DNA of 10,716 nt from an uncultured Eubacteriales bacterium (GCA_900546875.1 URET01000039.1:1-10716); one strand, 5' to 3'; positions 1 to 7,800 are shown, numbered from the stretch's first letter. Made by a program: numbers and translations. The notes: generated by a model from the letters alone, not told the origin.

Positions 1-157
1 ATGCGTACCGAAGAGTCAAAGCGATAAAAAACGCGGCAACTGAGGAAAAACACGGCAGAAAATCAAAAATCGAATGCCTGAGAATGCACGTATAGAAGTC
101 AAAGTGACGGAAAACCCCGGGTTCGGAGCAGGAAATCAGAGTTTCAGAGGATAAAAG

Positions 158-199
158 TTGTTAAAACCGCCGCTTTTTCTCAAGAAACCATTTTAACAA
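158..199. repeat. Inverted repeat, 9-bp arms, nested stem
   Basis: TTGTTAAAA at 158-166 is the exact reverse complement of TTTTAACAA at 191-199. The 24-nt loop contains a second short complementary pair, TTTCT at 176-180 with AGAAA at 183-187. It sits where moderate-GC sequence changes to very AT-rich sequence. It could close transcription of a gene ending left of it, but neither strand has a clear T tract right after the stem. Function is unknown. Confidence 0.4.
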
Positions 200-255
200 G
201 TTAATAAAATGACGTTATAATAAATTACGTATAAAATAAGATGTAAAGTAATAAA

Positions 256-299
256 TATGCAAAATCAAAAAAAAAAAAATCGACCTCGGATTTTGCGTA
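256..299. repeat. Inverted repeat with A13 in the loop
   Basis: TATGCAAAATC at 256-266 pairs with GATTTTGCGTA at 289-299, 11 positions with one T-G wobble. The 22-nt loop starts with the A13 run at 267-279. The poly-A is inside the loop rather than after the stem, so this is not an ordinary intrinsic terminator on either strand. It could be a cruciform, a protein site or simple AT-rich drift. Confidence 0.35.
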
Positions 300-667
300 A
301 ATAAATATGAGAATAATTTATAATAATAAATTTCGAATCTTTGCAAAAATATATTTAATTAAATAAATGTATAAATATATACAAAATATAACAAAAGAAT
401 TTAAATTTATATTTGTATTGACCGGATAAAATGGACTGAAAATAAGTGCGGTATACAAAAAATATAATAAACTATTTTTAAAAAAATATTTTTTAAATAC
501 TTGAAAAATTCAATGAAAAAAAATAAAAAACACGGTAAAAATGCAAAAAGGGGAAAATGGGCAATAAATTAATAAAAACAAGCGAATAAAACAAAAAAAT
601 GCGTACATGACAAAATTCGGGATTTTGACAGAATTAGCGCGGTAAAAAAATATTTTGATAAAAAGTA

Positions 668-696
668 TTGACAAACGCGATTTATGAGTGTACGCT
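668..696 (+). promoter_or_regulatory. Probable promoter of the S8 protease gene
   Basis: A perfect -35 hexamer TTGACA lies at 668-673. A weak -10 candidate, TACGCT at 691-696, follows at 17-nt spacing. AT-rich sequence (AAATATAT) directly downstream offers alternative but worse-spaced -10 boxes. It lies about 90 bases upstream of the start codon with no gene between. A second TTGACA at 625-630 has no good -10 at normal spacing. The -35 is convincing; the -10 is not. Confidence 0.45.
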
Positions 697-706
697 AAAT
701 ATATGC

Positions 707-738
707 TGGGAAAGGTTGTCGGAATGAAGCGTTTCCCA
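707..738 (+). promoter_or_regulatory. Inverted repeat in the 5' leader of the protease gene
   Basis: TGGGAAA at 707-713 is the exact reverse complement of TTTCCCA at 732-738, with an 18-nt loop. It would fold near the 5' end of the predicted transcript and ends 15 nt before the ribosome binding site at 754-760. It may be a leader hairpin or an operator. The long loop makes the RNA hairpin only moderately stable. Confidence 0.35.
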
Positions 739-764
739 AAAAAATATTTATGTAGGAGGAAGAT

Positions 765-3700
765 ATGAAGAGACAAACTGTACTTGTACTCGTACTCATG
801 GTTGCGGCGCTGATGCTTGTGTCATGCAGCAGCGTATTTATCAATGACAGTACGACGGTACACAACGCCGTTATACCGGCAGAATTTTACAAGACAGATC
901 TTACTTCGGGCGGCAACGTCTGGAACGAGGACGTAGTGACGACTGAAGGGATCGGCAGTACATTACTTACGGCTTCAGACGAAGTGTGGGTAGTAGTAAG
1001 GTTAGGAGAGGGGCTTGCGGAGTCCTATGTAGGGAGCGAATATGTGGATATGTCTGATTATGCTTTATCTGCAGAAGGCGAGGCGGCGATAAGCGCGTAC
1101 ACGCACGAGCAGGACAGGGTGATAAATCAGCTTGCCGTTGAGGGGATAAGCAGCACTATTAAGCACAGGTACACGATACTGCAGAACGGTTTTGCGGCTC
1201 TTGTTAAATACGGGGATATTTCGAAGGTAGAAGGAATACCCGGAGTTGAGAGGGTGGTATTATCTGAGCAGTATTACATGCCTGATGTGACTGTAGAGGA
1301 GATCAATGCTACATTTGCCAATACCGGTATATTTGACAATGACACGGGATACACCGGAGAGGGGACGGTAGTAGCGGTTATCGACACGGGAACTGATTAC
1401 ACGCACAATGCATTCCAGGCCATGCCTGAAGTGCAGGCGATAACGCCTGAATTTCTTGCACAGATGCTTCCTTCGACGAATGCCAGCGCGATATACGGCG
1501 GACTCACTACAGACGAAGCATATATCAATGCAAAAGTGCCTTTCATATTCAACTACATAGATATGAACACTAATGTAATTCCCGATTTTAGTGACGCGAT
1601 GAACGGACAGTGGCACGGGACTCACGTAGCCGGAATTGCCGTAGGAAACGATGATACGATTCAAGGGGCGGCGATGGACGCGCAGCTTGCGATAATGAGA
1701 GTATTCGGTCAGGGAGGCGCCGGAGCCTATGACACGGATATATATGCTGCGATAGAAGACTGTGTGCTTCTCGGTGTAGACGTAGCAAACCTTTCATTGG
1801 GGAGGGCATGCGGCTTTACGTATGAGAGAGCGGAAGACAGTCAGTATGTAAACGAGATAGTAGAGCTTGCGTCAAGGTCCGGGCTTATTGTATGTTGTGC
1901 TACAGGTAATGACGGCGTAACGTATTATTACAGTGATACTCTTGACTGGCTTGCAAAGGCAGAGAACCCGGACAATGGTGTAGTAAGTGCGCCTGCGTCG
2001 TATCCCGGGACGTTCTCGGTCGGTTCCATAGAAAACACGCTTCAGTTATACATAGAGCATGACGGCGAGAACATACTTGCACGCAGGAGCTCGAACGAGA
2101 CAGGATTTGAGCATGATTTCTTCAGGATACTTAACGGAGCACAGGAAGGGGTATTTGAATATGTTGTGGTACCCGGTCTTGGAGCGGCGTCCGATTTTGA
2201 AGGGATAGACGTATCAGGGAAGATAGCGCTGATACTTCGCGGAGAGCTTTCATTTGAGGAGAAGGCAGCCAATGCTCTTGCGGCAGGAGCTGTGGGCGTA
2301 ATATTCCGTGACAATGTGACAAGCGACGTACTTTACGGCGCGGTAATAAACGATGTAGATATTCCTGCGATATCCGTGAGCTATGAAAACGGACTTTTGC
2401 TTGCGGAGGCAGCGAACAAGGAAGTGGTTATCAATTCCAACAATCTTGTTTATACATATTCCGTAAGCTCATCGATGGGAGCGCTGAGTGATCTTACGAT
2501 AGGTGTAGATATTGCGGGCGTAGGCGGAAACGTATATTCGTCGATAGATATGAACACCAGCATGATGGAAGGACTTGACGGGTACGGATTTGCCAGCGGA
2601 ACGAGTATGGCTACTCCTAACGTAGCGGGCGTATCGGCAGCTCTTATGCAGTTCCTTAAAGCGGAATATCCCGGAAAGAGCACGAGGGAGCTTTCCTCAA
2701 TTTTCTATGCACGTCTTATGAGCACGGCGACGATCATATTTGATGAAAACGGAGTGCCCGTAACGCCGCGTCGTCAGGGTTCGGGAATTGCGTCTCTGGC
2801 AAATGCCATAAATACGGACGCATATCTTACGGTAACAGGTTCGGGCAAGACCAAGCTGAATCTTGGTGCTGATATAGAGAAAGAAGGCGTTTATACGCTC
2901 AACTTCAATCTTGTAAACGACGGGGACGAAGCTCTGAGCTATGATATTTCAACTTATACGATCACACAGGGCTATGCAAAAGGTGAGGATATCGGACTTA
3001 AGACCGGCAGATACTATATGGCGGACTATTCTTATCCTTTCAATGACACATCTGTTACATACAGCGTCAAAAACGGTGTGCTTTCCGGCAATACGGTGAC
3101 CGTTGAAGCCGGCGAGACCGCTCAGATAAAGATAGTAATAGTTATTTCGGAAGCCGATAAGGCTTATATGGATGAATATTTTGCAAACGGCATATATGTT
3201 GAAGGCTATGCTGTGCTTACTTCCGTGGATGGCGGGATCGATCTCAATATTCCGTGGATCTCGTTCTACGGTGATTGGCAGAATCTTCCTGTATTCGAAC
3301 CTACTCCTTATGATGAGGAAGACGGAACATATAATGTCAACGCGCTTTATGTAGCCGTGTATGAAGATGCCGGCGGCGGATGGTGGTCCGGAGTATCGTA
3401 TATCGCGGGCGCGAATCCTTACATGTTGGCTCCCGGATATAAGTCTCAGGAAATAACGCTGGATAAAGCAGCTATCGGTTTCGGTAATGATGAAAGCGGT
3501 ATGCCTTTCGGCGCGATCCTTGAAACTATCAAGATCAGTGCGCTCAGGGACCTCAGCTCGTTTACTATTGAACTTTATATATGGGATACGGGTGAACTGA
3601 TAAGCAGCGATACATTCTATAATATAGGTAAAGACGCTTTAGGAAATCAGGTGGCTTTGACTTTGAATTCGTTTACTCCCGCGCTTGCAATGCTTGCAAA

Positions 3701-6700
3701 CAATGAAAATGTCGGAGTAAGATTCAAAGCTTCCGTAAATGATATCGAAATGGAAGAAACGGTCGAATTGAGAGTCACGGTCGATATCGAAGCCCCTACC
3801 TTGGAAAAGGCGGAATGGAGAATAGAAGACGGCAAGACTTATCTCGATCTTACAGTTTTCGATAACCATTATTTCATGGGAACCAAGCTGCTTACATACG
3901 GCACAGATACAACATTTGCAGACATTGAAAGATATATGTATCCTGCTTATGGGGATAAGAACAGCAGCTATACGATGACGATAGATATGACGGAGCATCT
4001 GACGGGCATTGTGAATGATACTTTTGCCGTTAAGCTTTATGACTATGCTTCCAATATATCGACATATGTGATCGATCTTCCCGAAAGCAATGCCGATACG
4101 GCAGCTTCTGTCCGCGAACTCATCGGGGCAACCGGACGCAATCTGCAGCTGCTCTATTCGGATAATACTCAAAGCGTATATTATGACGTACTCGATCCTA
4201 ATTATAAGGTAATGTATTCTAATATTGACAGTTCTCTGATCAGTGCGGAATACGAGATGAATAATGACAGACCTTATGCCGACAGCGACGAAGAATTCGT
4301 GATCCAAGACGGTGTGCTTGTAGCATATAATGGTCCCGGCGGCGAAGTCGTGGTTCCCGATGGAGTAACGACTTTAGGATCGGGTGTATTCGATCTCAAT
4401 CCGACCATCACAAAGCTCGTGCTTCCCGAAGGCCTTACGGATCTTGAGTATATGGCTATATCTCGTATGGCAAATATCACGGAGATCGTTCTTCCTTCTA
4501 CACTTGTAAATATATACGACAAGAATTTTGATTGTTTGCCTCTTCTGACCGATCTGAATCTCGAGGTATGTACGAAGCTTGAATATGTCTTCGGCAGCTT
4601 TAATGCGCTGAGCAGTATGACCTCTCTTGAATTCCCTGCAACCGAAAAGCCCGTCATCTTTTCATTCAGCATACAGGTAAACGCCAAGCTCACCGAGGTT
4701 ATTTTCAATTGCGACATAGATGTTATAGATACGACCGTGATATTCAATCCTTCTCTTAAGAAGGTAGAATTCAAGGGCAATGTAAATGACGTGGACAGCC
4801 AGGTTTACAGCTTCGGAATGAGCATATATGGATGCGATAAGCTTGAAAGCGTAATTTTCCATAAAGATGTCAATAATCTCGGCTTTACAGTAGAAATTAT
4901 GCCCGGCTGGAGTGATGAGTCTAAGGGATTATCTTGTCTGCCTTCGCTCAAGGAAATCATTTTCTACGGCAATGTAGGCTCTATAGCCGGATATACCGGG
5001 TCGACATGCTATAAGCTTGAAAAAGTGGAGTTCCACGGCGATCTCGGATCTCTCGGCAATTCGGTATTTGGCGATTCCCCCGGACTTGACGGCGGCTTCA
5101 CGGTAGCTGATGGCAACGAATATCTTGTGGCGGATGAATATGGCGTGGTTTATGATAAAGCCATGACTAAGATGTTCATGCCTTACGGCTGGGATTATGA
5201 AGGTGTGTTCGAAATACCCGAAACTATTACGGAACTCAAGGTTCGTCAGTTCTCTCGTCCCGAAATGGCTCCTTCTTATCAGGGGTTGGATTTCGGCTGG
5301 GATGATGAAGCATTGTCCTACTATTGGAGCTCCAACTATATGGCCGGTACTCCGTCGTTTACAAAATCGAAACTCGAGGGCGTGATTCTTCCCGATTCCA
5401 TTACCGAGATTCCCGCTTATTGCTTTGCTTATAATACTAACTTCAGTCAGATAAATCTCGATAATATAACCGTATTCGGTGATTACGCTCTGAATACTAC
5501 TGCCATCACAAGCTTTACGGTCCCCGAGGGCGCAGTGATCGGTGCAGGTGTATGGGCGCATTGTCCCTATCTTACCGAGATCAATCTTACCGAGAATGCA
5601 GAGTATGCTTCAACTGAAATGATGTTTGCCGGAACGGGCATAGTTGATTTCGTGCTTCCTGAATATCTCGATATCAACGGAGCTATGATGGTATTTAGTG
5701 TATGCGAAAATCTTGAAAGACTCACCGTGCTTTCCGAGCTTACAGATATTGGAATGTATGCATTCGCTGTCTCACCCAAGCTCAGAGAGCTCATCGGCTT
5801 TGATAATGTTAAAACTATAGGGGACTCAGCCTTTGGTAACACCGGTCTTGTAGACGTGACCTTTGAAAACTTAACGAGTATAGGTACTGGGGGATTTGCG
5901 GCTTCTGAAAATCTTGTCTCATTCACTGCTCCTAATCTTGTCAGGCTGGGTGCTGCAGCATTCCAAGACTGTCCGTTGCTCGAAACCGTGGATTTCGGCG
6001 AATCTCTAAGGACCTTGGAGATGGATCCCTGGTCCGGAACTTATCAGACGTTCATGAACGACGTTTCACTCAGAAACTTCTATATTCCCGCTTCGCTTGC
6101 TGCATTTGATGTAGCTTCGGCATTCAGCGGATGTACAGGTCTCGAGGAATTCATCGTTAACGAAGGCAATAATTATTATGCCGACGTCGAAGGCGTGCTG
6201 TATAATAAGGATCTTACGTCGATAATCAAGTATCCCGTGGCAAATACGATCGAAGAATATGAAGTTCCCGAAAGTGTACTGACTCTCGGCAACGGTGTGT
6301 TCGAGGGAACTGTTAACCTCAGGAAGATACGTATCCCCGGCGTTCAGACCATAGGTGATTCCACATTCGAAAATTCTTCGATAGAGGAAGTGCTTGAGGT
6401 CGGTAATGTCAGGTATATCGGACATTATGCATTCAGAAATTCCGAACTTACGGCAATCGATCTTTCAGCTGTAGAAAGTATCGGCGAAGAAACTTTCGCT
6501 GCAACCAAGCTTTCGGAAGTTGTGTTCGGCAGCCTGCTTGATGTAGGTATCAAAGCCTTCAGCAATATTGAAACTCTCGAGTCCGTAACTCTCGGCAACA
6601 TACAGAATTTCAATTTCGCTAAGGTGTTCTTCGGAAACGGTCTGTTCGATGTGATCCTTACTCCGGATTGCGAAGCGTTTGTGATCGAAAACGAAGGCTT

Positions 6701-7085
6701 GTATAACAGTGATCTGACTATTATTTATAAGTATTTCGGCAGCGAGGAAAATATTGTTCTTGCTGAAGGCCTTATCAAGGTCGAGACCGGCGCCTTCAAG
6801 GGCAATACCGCTCTTAAGCAGATAACTCTTCCTTCAACTCTTAAATATATCGGTGACGGAGCTTTCTATGGATGTACGTCTATTACCTCCATTACGTTCC
6901 TTTCCGAAACGGCTCCGGTACTTCAGAGCTATGTAAATTATGATTTAAGATATCCGTATAACCAGTTTGTAACTGAACTTGAAAATGCAAACGGCAATGA
7001 CAGTATAACGGTTTATTGCAACGGCGACGCTTCCTACAATACTTTGATCTGGAAGATGTATTTCAATAATATCGTTGTGCTTTAA
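765..7085 (+). CDS. Secreted S8 subtilisin-like serine protease lipoprotein with C-terminal BspA-like leucine-rich repeats
   Basis: This 2106-residue protein is predicted to be a membrane-anchored extracellular endopeptidase. Residues 1-21 form a lipoprotein signal peptide (Lys2, Arg3, hydrophobic core, lipobox L18-V-S-C21). Residues about 72-174 resemble an I9-type propeptide. The S8 domain spans about 180-685 with an intact triad: Asp207 in VIDTG, His284 in HGTHVAG, Ser614 in GTSMATP. Asn382 (ATGND) is the oxyanion residue. A PA domain (about 463-560) is inserted between Asn382 and Ser614, as in C5a peptidases and lactocepins. An Fn3_5-like domain (about 685-845, ending near FYGDW) and a further Ig/Fn3-like segment (about 1005-1135) follow. 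From about 1175 to the end are LRR_5/BspA-type repeats with three NEY/NNY-type island segments near 1450, 1797 and 1975. The start is fixed by AGGAGGA at 754-760 and the signal peptide directly after ATG. Catalytic activity is well supported by motifs; the substrate is unknown. The gene has no neighbour in an operon within the window. Gly codon GGG is frequent in the protease half and rare in the LRR half. Confidence 0.93.
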   Translation: MKRQTVLVLVLMVAALMLVSCSSVFINDSTTVHNAVIPAEFYKTDLTSGGNVWNEDVVTTEGIGSTLLTASDEVWVVVRLGEGLAESYVGSEYVDMSDYALSAEGEAAISAYTHEQDRVINQLAVEGISSTIKHRYTILQNGFAALVKYGDISKVEGIPGVERVVLSEQYYMPDVTVEEINATFANTGIFDNDTGYTGEGTVVAVIDTGTDYTHNAFQAMPEVQAITPEFLAQMLPSTNASAIYGGLTTDEAYINAKVPFIFNYIDMNTNVIPDFSDAMNGQWHGTHVAGIAVGNDDTIQGAAMDAQLAIMRVFGQGGAGAYDTDIYAAIEDCVLLGVDVANLSLGRACGFTYERAEDSQYVNEIVELASRSGLIVCCATGNDGVTYYYSDTLDWLAKAENPDNGVVSAPASYPGTFSVGSIENTLQLYIEHDGENILARRSSNETGFEHDFFRILNGAQEGVFEYVVVPGLGAASDFEGIDVSGKIALILRGELSFEEKAANALAAGAVGVIFRDNVTSDVLYGAVINDVDIPAISVSYENGLLLAEAANKEVVINSNNLVYTYSVSSSMGALSDLTIGVDIAGVGGNVYSSIDMNTSMMEGLDGYGFASGTSMATPNVAGVSAALMQFLKAEYPGKSTRELSSIFYARLMSTATIIFDENGVPVTPRRQGSGIASLANAINTDAYLTVTGSGKTKLNLGADIEKEGVYTLNFNLVNDGDEALSYDISTYTITQGYAKGEDIGLKTGRYYMADYSYPFNDTSVTYSVKNGVLSGNTVTVEAGETAQIKIVIVISEADKAYMDEYFANGIYVEGYAVLTSVDGGIDLNIPWISFYGDWQNLPVFEPTPYDEEDGTYNVNALYVAVYEDAGGGWWSGVSYIAGANPYMLAPGYKSQEITLDKAAIGFGNDESGMPFGAILETIKISALRDLSSFTIELYIWDTGELISSDTFYNIGKDALGNQVALTLNSFTPALAMLANNENVGVRFKASVNDIEMEETVELRVTVDIEAPTLEKAEWRIEDGKTYLDLTVFDNHYFMGTKLLTYGTDTTFADIERYMYPAYGDKNSSYTMTIDMTEHLTGIVNDTFAVKLYDYASNISTYVIDLPESNADTAASVRELIGATGRNLQLLYSDNTQSVYYDVLDPNYKVMYSNIDSSLISAEYEMNNDRPYADSDEEFVIQDGVLVAYNGPGGEVVVPDGVTTLGSGVFDLNPTITKLVLPEGLTDLEYMAISRMANITEIVLPSTLVNIYDKNFDCLPLLTDLNLEVCTKLEYVFGSFNALSSMTSLEFPATEKPVIFSFSIQVNAKLTEVIFNCDIDVIDTTVIFNPSLKKVEFKGNVNDVDSQVYSFGMSIYGCDKLESVIFHKDVNNLGFTVEIMPGWSDESKGLSCLPSLKEIIFYGNVGSIAGYTGSTCYKLEKVEFHGDLGSLGNSVFGDSPGLDGGFTVADGNEYLVADEYGVVYDKAMTKMFMPYGWDYEGVFEIPETITELKVRQFSRPEMAPSYQGLDFGWDDEALSYYWSSNYMAGTPSFTKSKLEGVILPDSITEIPAYCFAYNTNFSQINLDNITVFGDYALNTTAITSFTVPEGAVIGAGVWAHCPYLTEINLTENAEYASTEMMFAGTGIVDFVLPEYLDINGAMMVFSVCENLERLTVLSELTDIGMYAFAVSPKLRELIGFDNVKTIGDSAFGNTGLVDVTFENLTSIGTGGFAASENLVSFTAPNLVRLGAAAFQDCPLLETVDFGESLRTLEMDPWSGTYQTFMNDVSLRNFYIPASLAAFDVASAFSGCTGLEEFIVNEGNNYYADVEGVLYNKDLTSIIKYPVANTIEEYEVPESVLTLGNGVFEGTVNLRKIRIPGVQTIGDSTFENSSIEEVLEVGNVRYIGHYAFRNSELTAIDLSAVESIGEETFAATKLSEVVFGSLLDVGIKAFSNIETLESVTLGNIQNFNFAKVFFGNGLFDVILTPDCEAFVIENEGLYNSDLTIIYKYFGSEENIVLAEGLIKVETGAFKGNTALKQITLPSTLKYIGDGAFYGCTSITSITFLSETAPVLQSYVNYDLRYPYNQFVTELENANGNDSITVYCNGDASYNTLIWKMYFNNIVVL

Positions 7086-7098
7086 AGTCGAAACGAAA

Positions 7099-7156
7099 GC
7101 CGATCGTTCGGCGCAAGGGAAGCCCCTCAGAGGGCTTCCCCCTCTTTAAAAAGAGG
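7099..7156 (+). terminator. Cluster of three stem-loops after the protease gene, probable terminator
   Basis: Three back-to-back hairpins start 14 nt after the stop codon. The first pairs GCCGA (7099-7103) with TCGGC (7108-7112). The second and strongest pairs GGGAAGCCC (7117-7125) with GGGCTTCCC (7132-7140), a perfect 9-bp stem with a 6-nt loop. The third pairs CCTCTT (7141-7146) with AAGAGG (7151-7156) and is followed by TTT. The T tail is short, so this is not a textbook intrinsic terminator, but position and stem strength fit transcript ending or 3' end protection. Confidence 0.55.
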
Positions 7157-7160
7157 TTTC

Positions 7161-7288
7161 GTAAAGGCGAAAGCCCGGAAAAGCGGGTTTTCGTAAAGGC
7201 GAATGTCCGTGAAAGCGGGTTTTCGTAAAGGCGAATGCCCGGAAAAGCGGGTTTTCGTAAAGGCGAAAGCCCGGAAAAGCGGGTTTTC
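7161..7288. repeat. Four tandem 32-bp repeats, each able to fold as a hairpin
   Basis: Units are 7161-7192, 7193-7224, 7225-7256 and 7257-7288, each starting GTAAAGGCGAA and ending CGGGTTTTC. Units 1 and 4 are identical; unit 3 differs at one position and unit 2 at a few. In units 1 and 4, GAAAGCCCG pairs with CGGGTTTTC over 9 positions (one G-T wobble) around the loop GAAAAG. Units 2 and 3 have a T-T mismatch in the stem, and unit 2 has an extra wobble. Neighbouring units can also pair across their junction (TTTCG with CGAAA around TAAAGG), giving an alternative fold. There are no spacers, so it is not a CRISPR array. Confidence 0.85.
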
Positions 7289-7291
7289 TCA

Positions 7292-7320
7292 AGATCAAAC
7301 GACCTGAAGTTTGATTTCAG
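7292..7320. repeat. Two overlapping, mutually exclusive stem-loops
   Basis: ATCAAAC at 7294-7300 pairs exactly with GTTTGAT at 7309-7315, extendable to 9 bp with a G-T wobble at 7292-7293/7316-7317. CTGAA at 7304-7308 can instead pair with TTCAG at 7316-7320. The two folds share bases and cannot form together. The element closes the run of stem-loops between the two large genes. The stems are short and AT-rich, so function is uncertain. Confidence 0.35.
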
Positions 7321-7394
7321 AAACTGTTGAGGGCTTATAGGAAAAATTGTCATTAAAAAAACTATTCTTTCTGATTGAAATTATAAAAATATGA

Positions 7395-7424
7395 TTGACA
7401 AAAGCCCATAGTATTTGATAAAAT
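7395..7424 (+). promoter_or_regulatory. Promoter of the FIVAR-repeat lipoprotein transcript
   Basis: A perfect -35 TTGACA at 7395-7400 is separated by 18 nt from TAAAAT at 7419-7424, which matches the -10 consensus at five of six positions. The predicted transcription start is about 7431. It gives a leader of roughly 390 nt before the start codon at 7819. No better promoter was seen closer to the gene. Confidence 0.7.
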
Positions 7425-7431
7425 GAAACGG

Positions 7432-7449
7432 GAGAATGTAAGCATTCTC
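7432..7449 (+). promoter_or_regulatory. Hairpin at the predicted 5' end of the leader transcript
   Basis: GAGAATG at 7432-7438 pairs perfectly with CATTCTC at 7443-7449 around the tetraloop TAAG. It begins 8 nt after the -10 box, so it would form the very 5' end of the mRNA. 5'-terminal stem-loops are known to stabilise some bacterial mRNAs. As DNA, the same inverted repeat could serve as an operator overlapping the start site. Confidence 0.5.
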
Positions 7450-7780
7450 ATGTGGGGAAAGGTAAGCTTATAGAGCGTGACTTTGCATTAATGTATTTTA
7501 GCGGAGGTGCGGATATAGGGTTTACCGGAAAATCGATACCGGGTCCGGGTAATTCAGGAAAGGGGGCTGACAAATAATTGAGGAGCTCGTCGTTAGTCAG
7601 GACTCTTTAGATCCGGGGATGTTTGAGTTTTGTTGTAGTGAGGTGTCATTTGATCTTGACGAGATGGAGCTCAGGCGGTTAAAAAATGCAAAGGCGGGCA
7701 AAAGATGCTGAACAGGCAGTAAGCGAAGTGATCGCCGGACAACTTCGTTTAAGGTCTTCAGATATTATTTTATTGTATTT

Positions 7781-7800
7781 GCGGCAGAAAATTCTGTCGC
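7781..7800 (+). promoter_or_regulatory. Hairpin directly upstream of the ribosome binding site
   Basis: GCGGCAGAA at 7781-7789 pairs with TTCTGTCGC at 7792-7800, 9 positions with one G-T wobble (8 bp if the loop is AAAT). It ends 5 nt before the AAGGAGG at 7806-7812. It could influence ribosome access or mRNA processing. Only three Ts follow, so it is not a typical terminator. Confidence 0.45.

Larger units (their letters stand above)
1..660. other. Non-coding upstream region, partly extremely AT-rich
   Basis: No convincing complete gene is present. The first 180 bases have moderate GC; from about 181 to 660 the sequence becomes very AT-rich (13 G or C among the 120 bases 301-420, about 11 percent), with an A13 run at 267-279. 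A plus-strand frame is open from the left edge to a TAG at 93-95 (about 30 codons, lysine and arginine rich) and could be the end of an upstream gene. A minus-strand frame is open across nearly the same stretch, so neither can be trusted. No DnaA-box cluster, tRNA or transposase trace was seen. Two inverted repeats in this region are listed separately. Confidence 0.6.

Noticed and set aside
1..95. Plus-strand open frame from the left edge ending with TAG at 93-95
   Set aside because: Only about 30 codons are visible, and a minus-strand frame over the same bases is also open, so coding direction cannot be decided.
257..299. Minus-strand intrinsic terminator using the T13 run
   Set aside because: The run sits in the loop of the inverted repeat and no GC-rich stem directly precedes it on the minus strand.
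181..660. Possible replication origin because of the AT-rich block
   Set aside because: No DnaA-box-like cluster and no dnaA, dnaN or rep-like gene nearby.
510..776. Minus-strand frame of 88 codons rich in Phe and Ile
   Set aside because: Composition is what AT-rich non-coding DNA gives; it overlaps the promoter, ribosome binding site and start of the protease gene.
3639..4307. Minus-strand frame of 222 codons inside the protease-LRR gene
   Set aside because: It lies antisense to a clearly coding region, has no ribosome binding site or recognisable domain, and is a shadow of codon bias.
4929..5561. Minus-strand frame of 210 codons inside the LRR region
   Set aside because: Antisense shadow of the LRR coding sequence with no domain or start signals.
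7161..7288. Possible CRISPR array from regular 32-bp repeats
   Set aside because: The units abut directly with no unique spacers, and no cas-like gene is present.
7063..7353. Minus-strand frame of 96 codons with a repeated FSGLSPLR motif
   Set aside because: It is created by translating the non-coding 32-bp repeats and terminator stems, and it overlaps the end of the protease gene.
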